From Onchocerca lupi (taxonomy: Eukaryota > Nematoda > Chromadorea > Rhabditida > Onchocercidae): 64,000 nt of DNA. Where the stretch lies: assembly GCA_028564675.1 (NCBI GenBank), contig JAOVVO010000021.1, forward strand, positions 1-64,000. Reading direction: 5' to 3'. Shown here piece after piece: positions 1 to 15,000 of this stretch. The number at the start of each line of letters is the position of its first letter. Within the stretch, counting starts at the first letter, position 1. Under the pieces are notes generated by a model, which was given only the letters and a program-made list of their open reading frames with translations, did no database searches and was not told the origin of the DNA. A program made the position numbers and the translations under genes.

Positions 1-22
1 TATATATATTATATAATATAAT
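1..22. repeat. AT dinucleotide-like repeat at window edge
   Basis: Alternating T/A sequence at the left edge, within UBR4 intronic DNA. The remainder up to 372 is AT-rich and ends in a strong acceptor; no exon is supported there. Confidence 0.7.
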
Positions 23-3000
23 GCAGTCCTAACAAAGAAATTTACAAAACCATTCGTCAGTTCTCCCTATCTGATTCACTTTGTTAACGAATAAGTGAGT
101 AGTTTTCAAGCTATTTGTTATTGAATGACCCTATGTATTTTAATCTCTAAAAGGCATCAGTTATTGATACATTTCTTATTTTGTTCCGGATCTTTTGCTT
201 TGAGTGAGTATCACTGGAAGTTCATGGAAAGATTTCAGGTTTTTGATTGATTTGATAGAAAATTGGATTATCTGTTTGCACATGTTTTCTGTTACTTTTC
301 CAGTCAGAAATAGAAGTTCTTTGCTTGAAAAAGAGAACATTAAGTCGTTGTTTTATTGTTTTCAATTTGCAGTTGTTGAGGAATTGCAAAATGGACATAG
401 CCTATCTTTTCGCCAATAGATTTCTCAGTATGCTTCCGACGACATTATCGTTTTTGACGTTCGTATCGTCCGCACTATATGATGCGCTTTGGAGTATTGC
501 TAAGGAAGCACTACAACATGCATTAAGACTCGGTGATGCTACCTCAGTTAAAAAACCGACATCAACAGATTCACCTGGTAGGGTTTTAGGATGGTTTGTT
601 TGACAGTATGGGTTTTTTCATAGCTCGTACCCAATTGTCTTCAATAATTCTTAATCATATTTAGTAATGAAATCCATTGAAAATAAAAAGAAATTACGGA
701 TATTTTTTTTTTTTTTTTTTTTTGCAAAACAGAAGTTACAGATGATCCAATAGCAGGCGTTGGCGACTGGTTGGAAAATATTTTGAGAGCCGTACCTGTT
801 TTAATGGATCAGCAAGAAGATGCAATAAATTTACAAAAAGTACTCTTTTTGCTATCTCGTCTTCGACGATAAAACAAAAAAGAACTTATTGAAATATTGC
901 AGAACTGCGGGATAGTAAAGTAAAAAAAAAAAAAAGTCATGTCAATTTTTTCTAAATTTTAGCTGTTAAACTTGTGCGAAAGAAGTCTATCGATGTTGCT
1001 CTTTATGGGAAATACATCAAACATTTGGACAAGTTCAAGTTTTAATTGTTTTCGTGATTTATGTGCTGCATCAGGTGGCGACCATGGCTACTGTGGAACA
1101 GAAGATGTCAATGCTTTGTTAATACTGCTTCTGGAGCATTCTCTAGACAAGGGTTATCTGGATGCAAATGATAAGGTAGTTATTTATAGTGATTCAAGGA
1201 AGGGACTGCGCCTCTTTATGCTACCTCAGGTTTATTAATAAAACATTTCAAATGCTTTTCGCTTCGAATATTTTTTGACTAACTATCTCCTGTTTTCTTC
1301 AGGAACAGCTGGTGAATAGTATGTTATATTTCCCAAAGGGTAATGAATCAGAAATTATTACTTCGGATCCGTTTTGCTTGAAAATTGTTGCTGTTTGTGT
1401 GTTAGGGCGTCAAAATGCAGCGCAGATTGTTTATTATGTTCTGCGCTCAATAGATACGGAGTCGAGAAATGGCAGTCCTGAGCATTCCACTTTCTGGCTT
1501 CTCGAATGTGTTTCCGAACTACTGGATAGCGAAGACCTGAAAAAGTCAGCTAGTTATGCAGTGGACATACTATATGATGCCTTAAAAAGGTTTTAGTTTT
1601 TATTTTTTCAATTGGAATTAAAAATTTTAAACTAAATAATATACCAGATGATTAATGATTTAGTATTATAGTAATAGTATTTTGTATCATCCACTATTTT
1701 AATTACAAAAATTATTACTTAGTTTCTAGAAGAAGATACTCGCAGTTTAATTGAATTAGAAATGAATTAAGATCGCAGATTTTATTAGTATAATTTTTCT
1801 CGCAGATTCTTATTGAATACTAATCAATGTCGTTACTGTAATTCATATGTTTAAACTTTGCAAAGCTTTTTACTATTGCAGTGATATGAAGCGCCAAAGA
1901 GTGCGTTATGTGTTACAAGCTGTTCATCTCTTATTAGTAGGTGGTCAATCACATAGTAACAGGCAGATAGTCATGGAAAAATTTCGGAAATGTTGTTGCG
2001 ATTTTTTCGGTAATATATGTTCCTTATTTCTTGGCTGTGCTATATTTTAGACTAGTAATGAATCAGTTTCATTATTTGACATGTAAGGCACTTCATAGTG
2101 GAAGATATTTTTATGCTGTTCCAACAATCTAAAAATTTTGAAAACTACGGATTTAAAACTGTTGTATCACACGAAACAATTCTTACAGATCTAAGCAAAG
2201 CACCGAAATGGGAAGATGCTCTATTAACTCGTTCTATGTTGAATTTCAATCATTGGGATGAACTGCATGATTTGTATATTAATTGGTTGTATGATATGCA
2301 GTGGGATGAGGAGCATCTCCCTGCACATGTAATTTTGCCGGTATGTGGAGAAAAATTTTCAGTTTCATTATTCAGTTTTACGTTTAGTATTTCAGCTCTA
2401 CTTAAATAGATGAAGCCATATCGATGAGGGATATTTACTCTTCTATTTACGAAATTGTTCTCTTAGTTCAGAGATTGGCTGAAAAGATACTTTAGTTTTC
2501 TTATAATAACTGGAAGTTGAAGATTGGCTTAGTTCTTTTAAAAGCTTCTTCGATTCTTGGGTTTGAGGACTTGATCATGAGGAATTCTTTCCAATTTTTA
2601 ATTTTCATTAGTCTTTAATATGATTTTATAAATTCGACTGTCATTTTAAAATCTTTCTTTCAGCCCACAGTTTCATTTCTCTCAAAAATTATGAATGGTA
2701 CTGCTATTCTTCCAGCTGAACGTTGCCATTTCGTACGTATTCGACCTTTGTTGCTGGATAGTACTTACGCAGCTTATTTGAATGTAAGTGTCTGCAAATC
2801 AGAGATTTTATTGTAACTGAAAGAAATTCCTTATGAATTATTCTCGGTATTTTTGCCGAGAGAATAAATTGCATCTGATATCTGTAGAATTTTTTACATA
2901 TTTCGTTATGGTGCAACACATAATCAAAGCAGTTGAAAATTTTTTGTTTACTATAGTTAGTAAGATATCAGTTGAAATCCGTAATATCTCGTAGAAATGA

Positions 3001-6000
3001 TCATTCTCTTCTTGAAAGTATATCTTATTTTAATAAAACATATGTTTTTGTAAATCCTTGTTTTTGCATTACGTTTCCAATAACTTATTTCAGAAATTTA
3101 ATGGTGAGATCGCAACTGTGAACATAACTCATGTGCTCAAAATCGAAACATTTATTGCTATTGGTTTGCCGATTGTGGATGACTGCGTAAGCCTACATTA
3201 GAATTTTAATTTTTTTTTCTCCGCTTCTTTTACTTGAATATCGTTGGGTTCAACCGTGCTCGAGTAAAAGAAATAGAAGCAAAAATTTTTTTTCCAAGTA
3301 AAAATTTTTTAGGTTCAAATGTCACTTTTCATCAATAGTATGAAATGTGAGAATTTATGATGTACTTTCAATCCACAGTTTTATTTCTCTCAAAAATTAT
3401 GAGTGGTAAATTTAACCTGGAATAACTTCATGAATCCAACAATTTACTTACCTAAATTTTCTTAGAATTCAAACGTGCTTTACAGTCTCTTATTGATCTC
3501 GTAAATCTACCACTGATATATTACGATTCTTTACTGCTATTTTACAATCAGCTAAGAAAATATCGTTGTTCAACAGAGGAACTCATACGGATCGCTGAAT
3601 TCGTTTCTGGGATGTATAAGAATGCGATGTGAGACTTTGATACATTTATTATTTATCCATTATTCAGCGGAGAAATCAGAGAAAAAAATAAATAAATCTG
3701 AAACTTTCTCTATTGCAAGAATTAAAATAATTCGTTAGGGGCGAAACATCAGATAGTTTACATTCAAAAGAAAGTAGAGAAGCAGTATTGGTACCGTGAA
3801 TTAACGATTGATTCTAAGAGATAAAAATTATTTAACAGTTTATCCGGAACAAATTTAAGCGATAATTTAATAGTGTTACAAATTTTACTGATTTAATTTT
3901 ATCTTGACCACATACTATTGCACTTCTTGGCTATATGCAGTTGCAATCATTAAATAATCCTCCTGATTCCGATAAATTCAATAAGTTTCATTGTGTTTCA
4001 GAAATGTGATCTGTGAACGCAGTAAAATTACGCTATCTTTGGGCGCATATGCAGCATCGTTATCGCTTGCAAAAAATGACGTATTGAATAGTGCAGTACC
4101 GCATGCACGTGGTGAACTTCATTCTATTTTGAATGATGATTTGTTAAAGTCGATTCGTGCTTGGGCCGGATTTATGGTACCTGAATTAAAATTTTCTTGT
4201 ACGCCAGTTATGCTGGATGCAATTAGTGATACATTTCAACCACCATATTCTGTTGTTACACAAGTGCAGGATATTACGAAACAGGTAAGAATTTGAACAA
4301 GTAGCAATTTGCTGTTTGATTTCATTTGAACTTGATAGAAAAATTTTTACAAATATTTATATATTTTAAATAGTGAATTCCAGATGTCCTTGTATTGCTA
4401 ATATTAACTTATGCAAATTTTTTTTTGGTTCAAGTTAGGTATAAAAGTGTTTTAGTAAAAGTATTATCACACCAAAAAAAAATCCTAGCAGAAAGAAAAA
4501 AGAAATATTACTGACAATTACTAAAACTAGCTGTAATAAATGATGCATTTGTGCTTATATTTGACCTTAGCAGCTAGGCTCAAATTACAGAGAGGATGAA
4601 GTGTATCTTCGATATAAATTATTAAAATTTATTTTTATTCAATTTTAGTATAGACACGAATTCTTTACCTGAGAAATCAGAAATAATTTCTTAACGAAAT
4701 AAAGTATATTGATAATTCTTCGATTTGCAGTTAACAACTGCTCAGTTTTGGCAAATTGTTTTATATTGATACTTATTAATTAGAAATAGTTTTTGAACTA
4801 TTTTGAAAAAAAGAGGATTTTGGATATTCGATTTTATTTGTAATTCGCTAATTCGCTTTGTAGATGTTTGCTGCATTTTGTTCACTTTGCGACAACACAA
4901 CTCGATTTGTGCTGAATCAGTTATTATCAAGGTTAGTTTTTCCCGATTTTTATGTGAAATGTCAGCAGGTTTTTTTCAGTCTTGAAGAAAAGAATAAACT
5001 ATATCAGAAGTACTAGTCCCTTAAACATTCTTTAAAATAGTTGAATTTCCGTAATTTGCTACTGATGATTGAAATTGGAGGTAAGGAAAGATAAAGAAGT
5101 GTACATTCAAAAAACTTTATTGGTGATGTTAATTAAATTAGGACTTTTTGCAATAAGCTTGAGTTAATCTTAATTATTGAAATAATAATATTGCATATTT
5201 CACTCAACTTCCATATTTTCTTTCTTTTCAAATTACTGATTATAATTAAAGAAATTAGGAATTATAGGATTTAAATTGACATTTTATTAGGGAACAAATG
5301 AATATTAAGAATGATAAAACTTTAGGAGCGGTGTTCAACATCAGGATGAAACACGATTGCTTCTTGACTGGATGATTTTTATCCACAGTTCGGATCTCAC
5401 AGGAACAGCAACGCGTGAATTGAATCAATCAGTGATGACAAAAATGAATGTAATTTTGGTAATGAGCCAGCACTTGGCTTGTATTGTTTCTACTTTATTG
5501 GATGGATTATTAGCGCAACAGACTGCTTCAGAAACTAATTTACTGTATGTTTTTTATTTTTCAAATGTTGAAATTTGAATATTGGTCCGCATGAATCCCT
5601 ATGTAATTAGAAAGTCTTAATTTGCAAAAAATGTCGGAAATGCTGAAAACTCATACTTTGATACAGTTCTGTAATTTGCTTCTCAGACTAAAAGCTTTGA
5701 AAAAATATTACCATTCAGATTTATATCTAAGCTTTCAGAAATGGTCAATCAGTTTTTTGCTCCATCCTCATGCATCTGGTCTCGACGCAAAGCTCTCTTA
5801 ATTTGCCCTGGAATATGCTGCCAGAAGATATCTTTTCATCAGTTCTGAATCACCTTGCGGTGGACAATTCACTTATGAAACGTTCAGTACCACTTGTCAA
5901 TTTTCTGTCGACCATATGTTATTTAAAAAGTATGTTATTTGTAAGCAGACATTGAAAAGAAGATGGATGTTCTTGGAATATTTTCTTTCTTATTTCCTTT

Positions 6001-9000
6001 TTTGTGTCAGAATTCATGATCTGTGAGGATACTACGATTTAAAAAGTTTATTTCAGCAGCCATTGAGGAAATGCTAGCTTGAAAGTTCCAGTATTTCGTT
6101 TAGTAGTCGAGTAAAGATTTATTACATTTTATTCACTCTTTTCGTATCTCATATAATTCTTTTCCAGATGCACATTTGAACTCACGATTTTTGTCACCAC
6201 TTGAAAAACATCAGGATTTACTTGTTCAATGGGTCAGTGTCAGTGCATCTCCACTTGAGACATTTTGTATGCTACAACCTTTGATTGAATATTTAGCAGC
6301 TGATAGGGATGAAAAGACGAGTTTCATAGATCCGAAATTTCAAGCTTTATTAGAACAAATGATTAATGCCGTTTTTGGAGAGAAAATTCATCAACGAACA
6401 GCCGACAGCTCTTTAATTGAGGTGAAACGAAGCGATCGATGGGCGTATGCATCATTATGTTGGAGAAAAATGGTATTTGTTCATTCTAGCTTCTCTAATA
6501 TTCTTCATTTCAAAAAATTGAAAATAGAAAGCAATAAACAGAAATTAATTTCTTTTTTTTTTTTTTTTTTTTCAGAACAATGAGAATGAAAATGAAGATA
6601 GTGAATGTGAGGATCGTAGACATGCGCAACTCAAAGAGTTGGATGTCTTCAGTAAAGCTTTGCTGACGTTGTTAAATATTGGTGGTCCAAAAATACATTG
6701 TCGTTTGATTGTGCAGTGTACAAAATTGTTCCGAGAATTGGTTGGTACGATCCGAACGGAAGGATTAGAGGTGATATTTTAATTTTGCCTGGGAGATTTG
6801 ATATTTTTATGTGTTTTTAGTAATTAATTTTACGAAATTACTAAATTAGCTATAAATTCTAAACTGGTATCTTGAACTGTTTTGGGAAAGTTTGTAGTTA
6901 GGTTTACCGATAAAATTTTTGCAGTGAATTATCAAAATCATTCAGTTTGATTGATCCAAATTTTATTTCTCGAGCAAGTTTTATGCATAGTTTTGTACAT
7001 TTCAGCTTTTAAAAGGCTCACCTAATATATCAAGCTCGCAAGTCACAGCTGTTTTGTATGCGTTTATTTTTTTGTGTAGCGTACTGGATTACATCGATGG
7101 TCTATGTCGGATTCTTTGCCCTCAAGGTGTTATCAGAGACGATTCTGATGATGTTTCCACAATTTTTACGCCGAAACATATTATTAAGGTAGAAATGCTA
7201 AATGTTATAATTTTCTCAGTACTTTAAGTAGTTAGAGATGACTAGCAAGAGTTTGAATCTTTAATAGTGTTGAAAGCGCAGTGAGATGGATATTTATCCG
7301 ATACTTCGAACAAAGGATTTTCGACAATCTGTGATCATGCACTATGATATAATAATAACATTAATTAGCAGATAAAAGCAGTAGAATATTTCAATGAGTA
7401 ATAAAAATGCTAGAAGGCTTTAGTTAGATCAGTGCCAGAACTGTGATTATTCTCTATGTTTTGGTTAGTTAATTTACTTTTTTATTACAAATGTATATGT
7501 TACAACAGTAATTCAAATAACAATGTATTCATATGATATGGACTCTCGATGTTTGACAGTTTTAGAAGAAGCCAACATCTTCACGTAATCGTGCTTTACC
7601 GTTGTGTACATTCGCTTCAACAGCGAAACAGTTCGTCCAACAGCACTGGTACAATTGCTATACTTGCTGCATGGTTGAAGGAGAAGGTGTTTGTTCAGTT
7701 TGTGCAGTTAATTGTCATCGAGGCCATGATTTAGCATATAGGTAATATGTAAAGATTTTCTAAATGTAGACATCTAGAAATACTAAAGTATATAGACTGA
7801 AATTTTTAACAATGTTTTGAAGAGCAAATATTCTCTTATTTATTTCTATTCAGTAAAAAATTTTTTCATAGAGTGAAAATTGTTCCTGTTAGAACTTTGA
7901 TTATACGTTACATTTGAAAGGACACATTAGTTAGCTTTGGACAAGCCAGATATCAGTTTCAGTTTTGGGACATTTGAGATTGAAGTTTTCAGTTTAAAAG
8001 ATTTGAGATAAGTAACTTGCTTGATCGTTTAAATCTTCAGCAAGTTTGGATCATTTTTTTGCGATTGCGGAGCAAAAGGTTGTGTTGCATTGAAGTCCAC
8101 ATCGTATCCTAAGCCGCAGCGCATGAGCAATCAAAAATATGCAACGTTACCTTGCAGTCGATCAAAATCATCAAAGCGGAAATTGGGTGCGTTCAACCAT
8201 CTGTCAGTTATGGATGAAGATAAGGCAGAAATTGAAAATCATTTGGTATGCTTATTTCTCATTATACTAATTTTTAAGAAATCGTGTATCTAAATTTAAT
8301 GAAATGTATTTTCATCGGAATTGATTTAAGCAGGTAAATTTGATGATGATGATTCTGTGAATAGGGAATCAGAGACAGTGAATGCTAATTTTAGAACAAA
8401 TTATAAGAGTCTGTCGATTTTTTTATCTGAATTCTTGAAAAGAGTTTAACTTCTGTGCCTTACGTATCTGGTATTTCTTTTTATATATTATATCGTATAC
8501 AGAAAATGGCTCCATATGATTTCGTTTCTCATTTACATATTTAATACGGCAATAAGATTTTGTTCCAACATACTTGTTGATTTTTTCAAAATTCCTATCT
8601 CGCTTTTAGGAAATGTCAAATAAATATGTACTTTCGTTTTAGTGCCAATTTATGGACACATTAACAGCTGATCGGGAGAATATTATATCACTGATTACTG
8701 CGGTGAAGGAAGGAGTACGTTTGCGATCAGCTAAGGCCCGCCAAACACGGCTAAGAGAAATCGATGCAAAGCTGACAGAAGGCTTAGTAGTATCAACAGA
8801 TCGTATTATTATGGTATGTTTGAACTATTTGCTAGAACCTCCAAGATTTATTTATTTTTAAGAAAGCGACTTGAATATGGACAGATGAGATATTAATATC
8901 ATTAGTCAGAATAAAGGGGAATCGGAGCCCTAATGAAACTCACGGAGAATACTGCATTTTTCAACAAAATACTTGTCTCTCTCTTTATCTATTAAATTAT

Positions 9001-12000
9001 CGAAATAAAATACTACAGCTTCATTGGATTTATTGGACAGTTAGTAATAAATTCGAATGCTTTTCTTAAAAATGCAAAAATTTGTTCGACTTATTGGTTT
9101 CCGATTCCTTTAATTCTTTAATTTTAGGAACCATTAACTTCATATTCTAAAACTATTTTCGATAAACGAATTGAAGCGGGAAAAAGTATAGAGAATACGA
9201 TAGCGTCTCTTGAAATTGGTGGTACGATTTTTTTGGTTGCTGTACAAGAGGGCTCGAAGATTGTTTTACTGGGCATCCGATCGTTGCTGAGTGCATCTAC
9301 AAAAGATTGTGATATACCTGTCAGTTCTACTTATAATCAGATAGATTTCCATATTTATAAGCTAATTTTGATTCTCCACATATTTTATATCACTGTCATG
9401 AAATTGCAAGAATAAGTTTGACAGTGATTTGTAGCTGTCAAAATGACATACTTTTCTTCAGTCAAATTGGGAAGTATCTTGCTATTTAATTGTTCTCTAA
9501 AATTACCAGTACGTTAATTAATGATGGATAGTCGGAAAATTTGTAGAACTAAATTCTTTTACTTTGCTCCTGCTTGCATATTTCCATTTTCCATTTGATC
9601 ATTTTTTTTAATTTCTCTCTGCTTGCAGCGAATCGAACTAGATGCAGTTGGATTCAAAATAGCCGCACTTGCAAATATGAAAGATTTACTAGCTGTATGT
9701 GGCTTGAACCAGTGTCTCATTCTACGAATTAATAAAGATGGTGATATATCTGAAAGGCAAAATGTTGAATTTGTTAGCCCATTTCCATCTTATGCTGTTC
9801 CCAAGGTATGTTTTTGAAGATTTTACTTGAGTTTTGCATTTTGTAATCCTAATAAATGAATGGTAGTTTGTCATAACGTATACAAAACACCGAGATGAAA
9901 TGTATTAGTACATCTTAAACTATTATTACTCTCCTTTAAAGACTAATTGAGTATTGCTATTAATGATCTACTTACTAAAATAATTTTTGAGGACGAAAAA
10001 TTAAGATTTGATACTCATAAATTTTAATTGTTTTTTACACAATCACTTATCGTTGTCTCATCATATAGAACTTTTTTTTTTAAGATGAGGTGGATAAATT
10101 ATGATAGTAGCAATATGATAGCGGTTGCGGCACTACAGTTCATTCGAATTTATGACTTAAATCCGACAAATGTTCCATCAACTTTCGAATTCGTCCTTCC
10201 AATGGGCGATGTTACGGAACTGGCGTTTGGTATGTGAGGTTTGAATAGAATGATTAAAAATTCTGTGAAGCTTATCTATTTTAGATTCAGTTATATATAT
10301 ATGATTCATCTGTCATCTGTAAATTATTGAAATATTTTAAAACGAAATGAATTACTTTCAATGTTATCTTTTTTATAGGGAAGCGGAACGATGGATTGAT
10401 TATTATAATTGTCCTGTCTTCCGCAGGACACCTTTACGTGGAAGAATTGGAAAAAGCTAGACGTGCTGATGGAGCTTCGTATTTTATGACAACAACATTT
10501 CAATTACCAACAACATCTAATGCTATCTCTATGCATTATTCCGAAGAAACTCGATTTTTGTTCGTTTCTATGGAAAGTGAGTTCTACTTTTTGAATGTCA
10601 ACTGTTTATTTAAAATAAAACCTGTTGGAATTGACTTTATTGTTAATCATTAATCTTTTCATTTAATTCACTCTTTTTATATTATTTATTATGTTGAGTT
10701 CCTTGGTAAACTTTATTTCAGATGAAACTTATGTATTATATTTCAATGGTACAGAATTCGAAGAAGCCAAGAGTCTTCCTTTCGACTTCCCGCTAACGAA
10801 TTGGTGTGAATGCGCCGGTGTCTTTGCAGCTCTCTCGCATCAGTCGTGCACCTCTGCTGTTTTCCTTTATCCATATGGCAATATTGTATATGTACAGACG
10901 AAGACTCTAGCTGATCCTGTAATAGCTCAATGCATGTTGCTTGGCTCAGATTGCGTATCTCAATTTCTTATCCAAATTTTGGCAAATCAAAATCTGCAGT
11001 TCTTTCAAAGGTTGTCATTATCTATTTCAGTGCAAGATGCCCAAAATGTAGAACTTAATGTTGTTGTTGTTGTTATTATTGTAGAATTAAGATGCAGTTG
11101 CATACCAACTAATTTGTTAGATATGTACTTTAATTTCTCCAAAAAGTGCCTAGAAACTTCAGGCGAAACAAAAATGCTCGTACATCACGTTAAAATAATC
11201 ATCGTTTTCAGCTTTTCAAATATATGGAGAAATTAGAAATAATTTCATAATTATAAAACTGTTTTGAGACAGAACGTTTTGCAATGGTTTTAGTGTTGTT
11301 AATATAGTGAAACTTGATTCTATTTTTGCTAAACAGAATTTGTATTTGATCTTCTTTTGAAAAAGGATGAATAAAATCGGGATTTCAGTTGTTGGTTAAT
11401 GGAACCTGATTTCTGGGCAAAAGATGTGGAACGTTCAATGTTGGAAACAGAAATAAGACCATACGCCGTTGTGGAGGACGAGATACCAGAACCAGATATG
11501 GTCACGGTATTTGAACAGTCCCGTCCGATCCAAAAATTGGAATTTTATAGCAAGGCACTTGAGCACATTTATGACACTGCCGAATTAACGAAAAGGATTA
11601 CCTCTTCAGGAATGAGCGTTGTTTGTTTGAAGGTACGTTTTATTCCTCTTTATTCTTTTTTCATTCTTCTTTACTGTATGCAGTTCTTATAAAGCGTGCA
11701 AAAAGGGAAAGCAAATCTCGAATGTTTCTGAGACTTAATGTTTGTAAGACTTGCTGTTTCTAAGACTGCAGGGCTTCAATAATTAAGGGAAATTAAGGCA
11801 TTTAAAAAGTCAAATTCCTTCTCGAATTGTATTAGATAGATGTATTGATTGTACAACATCCTACATTTAATGTACATTCGCTTTTTTCTCTCAGGGCATC
11901 TAAATACATGAAAGGATATTTGACTGAGTAGCAGATAAAATTTTTCAATTTTTTTAACAGAGTTTCTTTAAATTTCAGCAAAGAGAGTTTGAAATTGTGG

Positions 12001-15000
12001 TCAAGAACCTAGATTGGAACTGCATCATCTGCGCATTACGCATCGAAGTCACACCGGACAAGTGTCCAACAAGTGTTACGGTGTTTGGCAAAAAAATCAA
12101 CCTACAAACGAAGATGTCACGAATATTTGATGTACGGTTGACGCGAAAGCAGTCTATTAGTTGGTAATTTTTTTCAAGTTGCTGTTGTATATTCACGTCC
12201 ATAATTCTTATAAATTACACAATGTTCGGTACATAGACAAAAGCTGCCAGAATTTCAGAATTGGTGTAACTTTTTTATTTCATTATTTCATTAACGAACT
12301 GTTAGTGCTTTCTAAATTATTTCAGATATTTTAAATATACTACATGCATCTAGTTTGCTCACTTACTGCAACAGAGAAATGATAGCAAGTGCTATTAGGA
12401 TAAAAAATATTTCTAACTTAAAGCAGATTTACCGTTTACTGCTTATCTTTATGAATAGCCCAACACTTAATCACGGTAAACTTGTTAGTTTTTTAAGTTT
12501 CATATCTCTATCGTCCGCATATAGTAAGAAACAATTATGATGACTTTCCCAAAAGCTTTCGATGGCCGGTTATTCTAAATTAAAGCCTGACATTGATGAA
12601 TATCTGTTTGAGTCATTATTTTGCCTATTTTTCTCTTTATAGCTTTGGCATGGCGAAGTTTGTAAGTTTGAACGTCCATTACTTTTATTACTGTACGATT
12701 GATTACATTACAGCAACAATTAAGCATTGCTGACTTTTATTGTAATTTTTTTTATTACTTATGTGCAATCATATATTTACAGCAATAATGAAGTGACGCT
12801 GAATTTCACTTGTAATAATGTACCTGCACAAATTTGGTCGATTAAGTTAAGTTTTTTTTTTTTTCATTTTTTTTGATTAAAGATTTGATTTGTGCAACAT
12901 TTCAATACATAATTTTATATTCAGTTAGATTTTTCATCCATTGCCATATATCGTCAGGATTTTTAGGTTTTTGGCAAAACGAAAAAAGATTTTGGTTTTC
13001 CTACAGCTTCCTATCGTTTTGACCAAATTATTACTCTTCCCGAGCAACTGGTTGCCTCATTTATCTCTACATGCTGCAGGCTGCATTCTCTTACCAAACG
13101 GAAGGTTGACTTTTCTTTCACTCCCCTTTTTTATAAGAATAATTCAGAATTTGAGAGTGGTTCAGGACAATCGTATTTTTCCTAAATGAATCCAGAAAAA
13201 TGTTTTCTAGTTTGCTTTGATTTTGAAGTAGCAGCTATAGATTTTCCTAATTTAATTTCCAAAGCTGTATAGATATAATTATATATTGCACAACTTTATA
13301 ATGTTTTATTTCAGCGATTGGATTGGCTTCTACCACTTGCACTTAAGTTTACGGCTCCGGATTTCGAGCACATCATCGTGAATCATCGAGCATTAATTTT
13401 GTTGAGGCAGTTATCACCTACAACCCCATCATTTCTCGAACAAAAGGTTACTGAAATAATTTAGAGTTGTTAATGTTTAATTAGCTAATATTTTGAAAAT
13501 GTGGAGCTGGAATCACTTACCAAATTGCAATGAACTCTCAATCGATATGCTTAGCCTGCAATCGTATGTAAAGTAAAACTAGTGAACATAAAAATACTAT
13601 CTATGTCATTATTTCAGAGGGATGAATATGATCAAAAGCATTCTTTTTAAAGATTATTAGGATTCCAGCTCTGGTAAATTAAGGTAACTTCATTAGCAAA
13701 TTTTTAATGCTTTTCTGTAATTTCAGGACGCGACTTTATTTTCATCGCTGATAAATCATCGAAATTCTGGAACCTTACAGTTATCCCTTTTCAATGCTTT
13801 TGCTGTTCAATTGAAAGTAATAACTTTGCATCGTGTGGCTTCTTTTCACCATTTAATTAAAAAGCGTTAGTTTTCTTCCCCAAATTTATTTCAAAAAATT
13901 AACTTCGAATTCTATTTTAATTTCAACATGCTGAAAAATACGAACTATTATTGGTTTCTTTTTACCCAAGATTTTTAATTTTTGGGCCTAATAAACAGCA
14001 TGTTTTAAAGTAGTCGATAGTAAAAGAAATAAAATAGAAATCAAGCGGATTAACATGTGGGCGATTTATTAGAATTTTCCATTATGCTGAATTTATTATT
14101 TTTTGTATTTTTGTACTATTAATAGTTCTAATGGTAATGTTTTTAGGCACAAAAATAAGCAATATACTAGTAACAATAAAGCACTACTAATTGTCATTAT
14201 TTTTACCAGCAATACGGTCTTTAAAATGGTATAAATTTAATTAAATGCAATCCTAGTATTTGTTTTATTAATTAGTTATTTAATATTCATCTTAAACATA
14301 GCAGAACTTTCGTTATTGAATGAATGGAAGAATTATTCGTGGAGTAAACATCGAACTGAACAATAAAAGAATTAGTTCATTCTTAGTTCAAACTAATCAG
14401 CATATACAAATCCATAGTTTAACTCAATTTTCGTAATTTAATTCAATTTATGATCTGAATTTATAATTTGATTCAATTTTTTAGTAGTGAGCTTGGATAT
14501 TGAAACGATATTTATCATTTCATGACGAGAAATTGTATAATTTATTCAAAATTCGAAAGAATTATTGGAAGTAGTTAATCATTTACATTGTTGACTAAAT
14601 GTAATAACCGAAGGGAATAGAGAAATTATTGTTTTGAAACATCTCTTGAATAACTTATTGAGCAACTTGATGGATGGGGAATGTAATAATAAAGAATTAT
14701 TTTATATAAAATTAAAATCTATATACATATTTTAATAAATATGGGATATTGAGTCGATTAAAAAATATTGGTGTTGAAATATTTATCATAAATGTTGTAC
14801 ATGAATTAAAAGTTTGGAAAATTCATAAAAGAATTAAGTGTGAAAGCTTAAGAATTTTTTTGACTAAAACAAAAAAAAGAAAAAGAAAAGAAAAAAAACA
14901 AGAAAGATAAAATGATTAATTTAGATTTCGGGGATATACTCCCTTTTTTGAAAATGTGTGTTGACTTCGTTTTCTCCAATGATTTTGCTGCGGATGCGGT

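Noticed and set aside
13619..13654. Possible short exon (RDEYDQKHSF) in UBR4 after a TTTCAG acceptor
   Set aside because: It runs into TAA with no donor in phase, while exons 13446 and 13726 join in phase directly.
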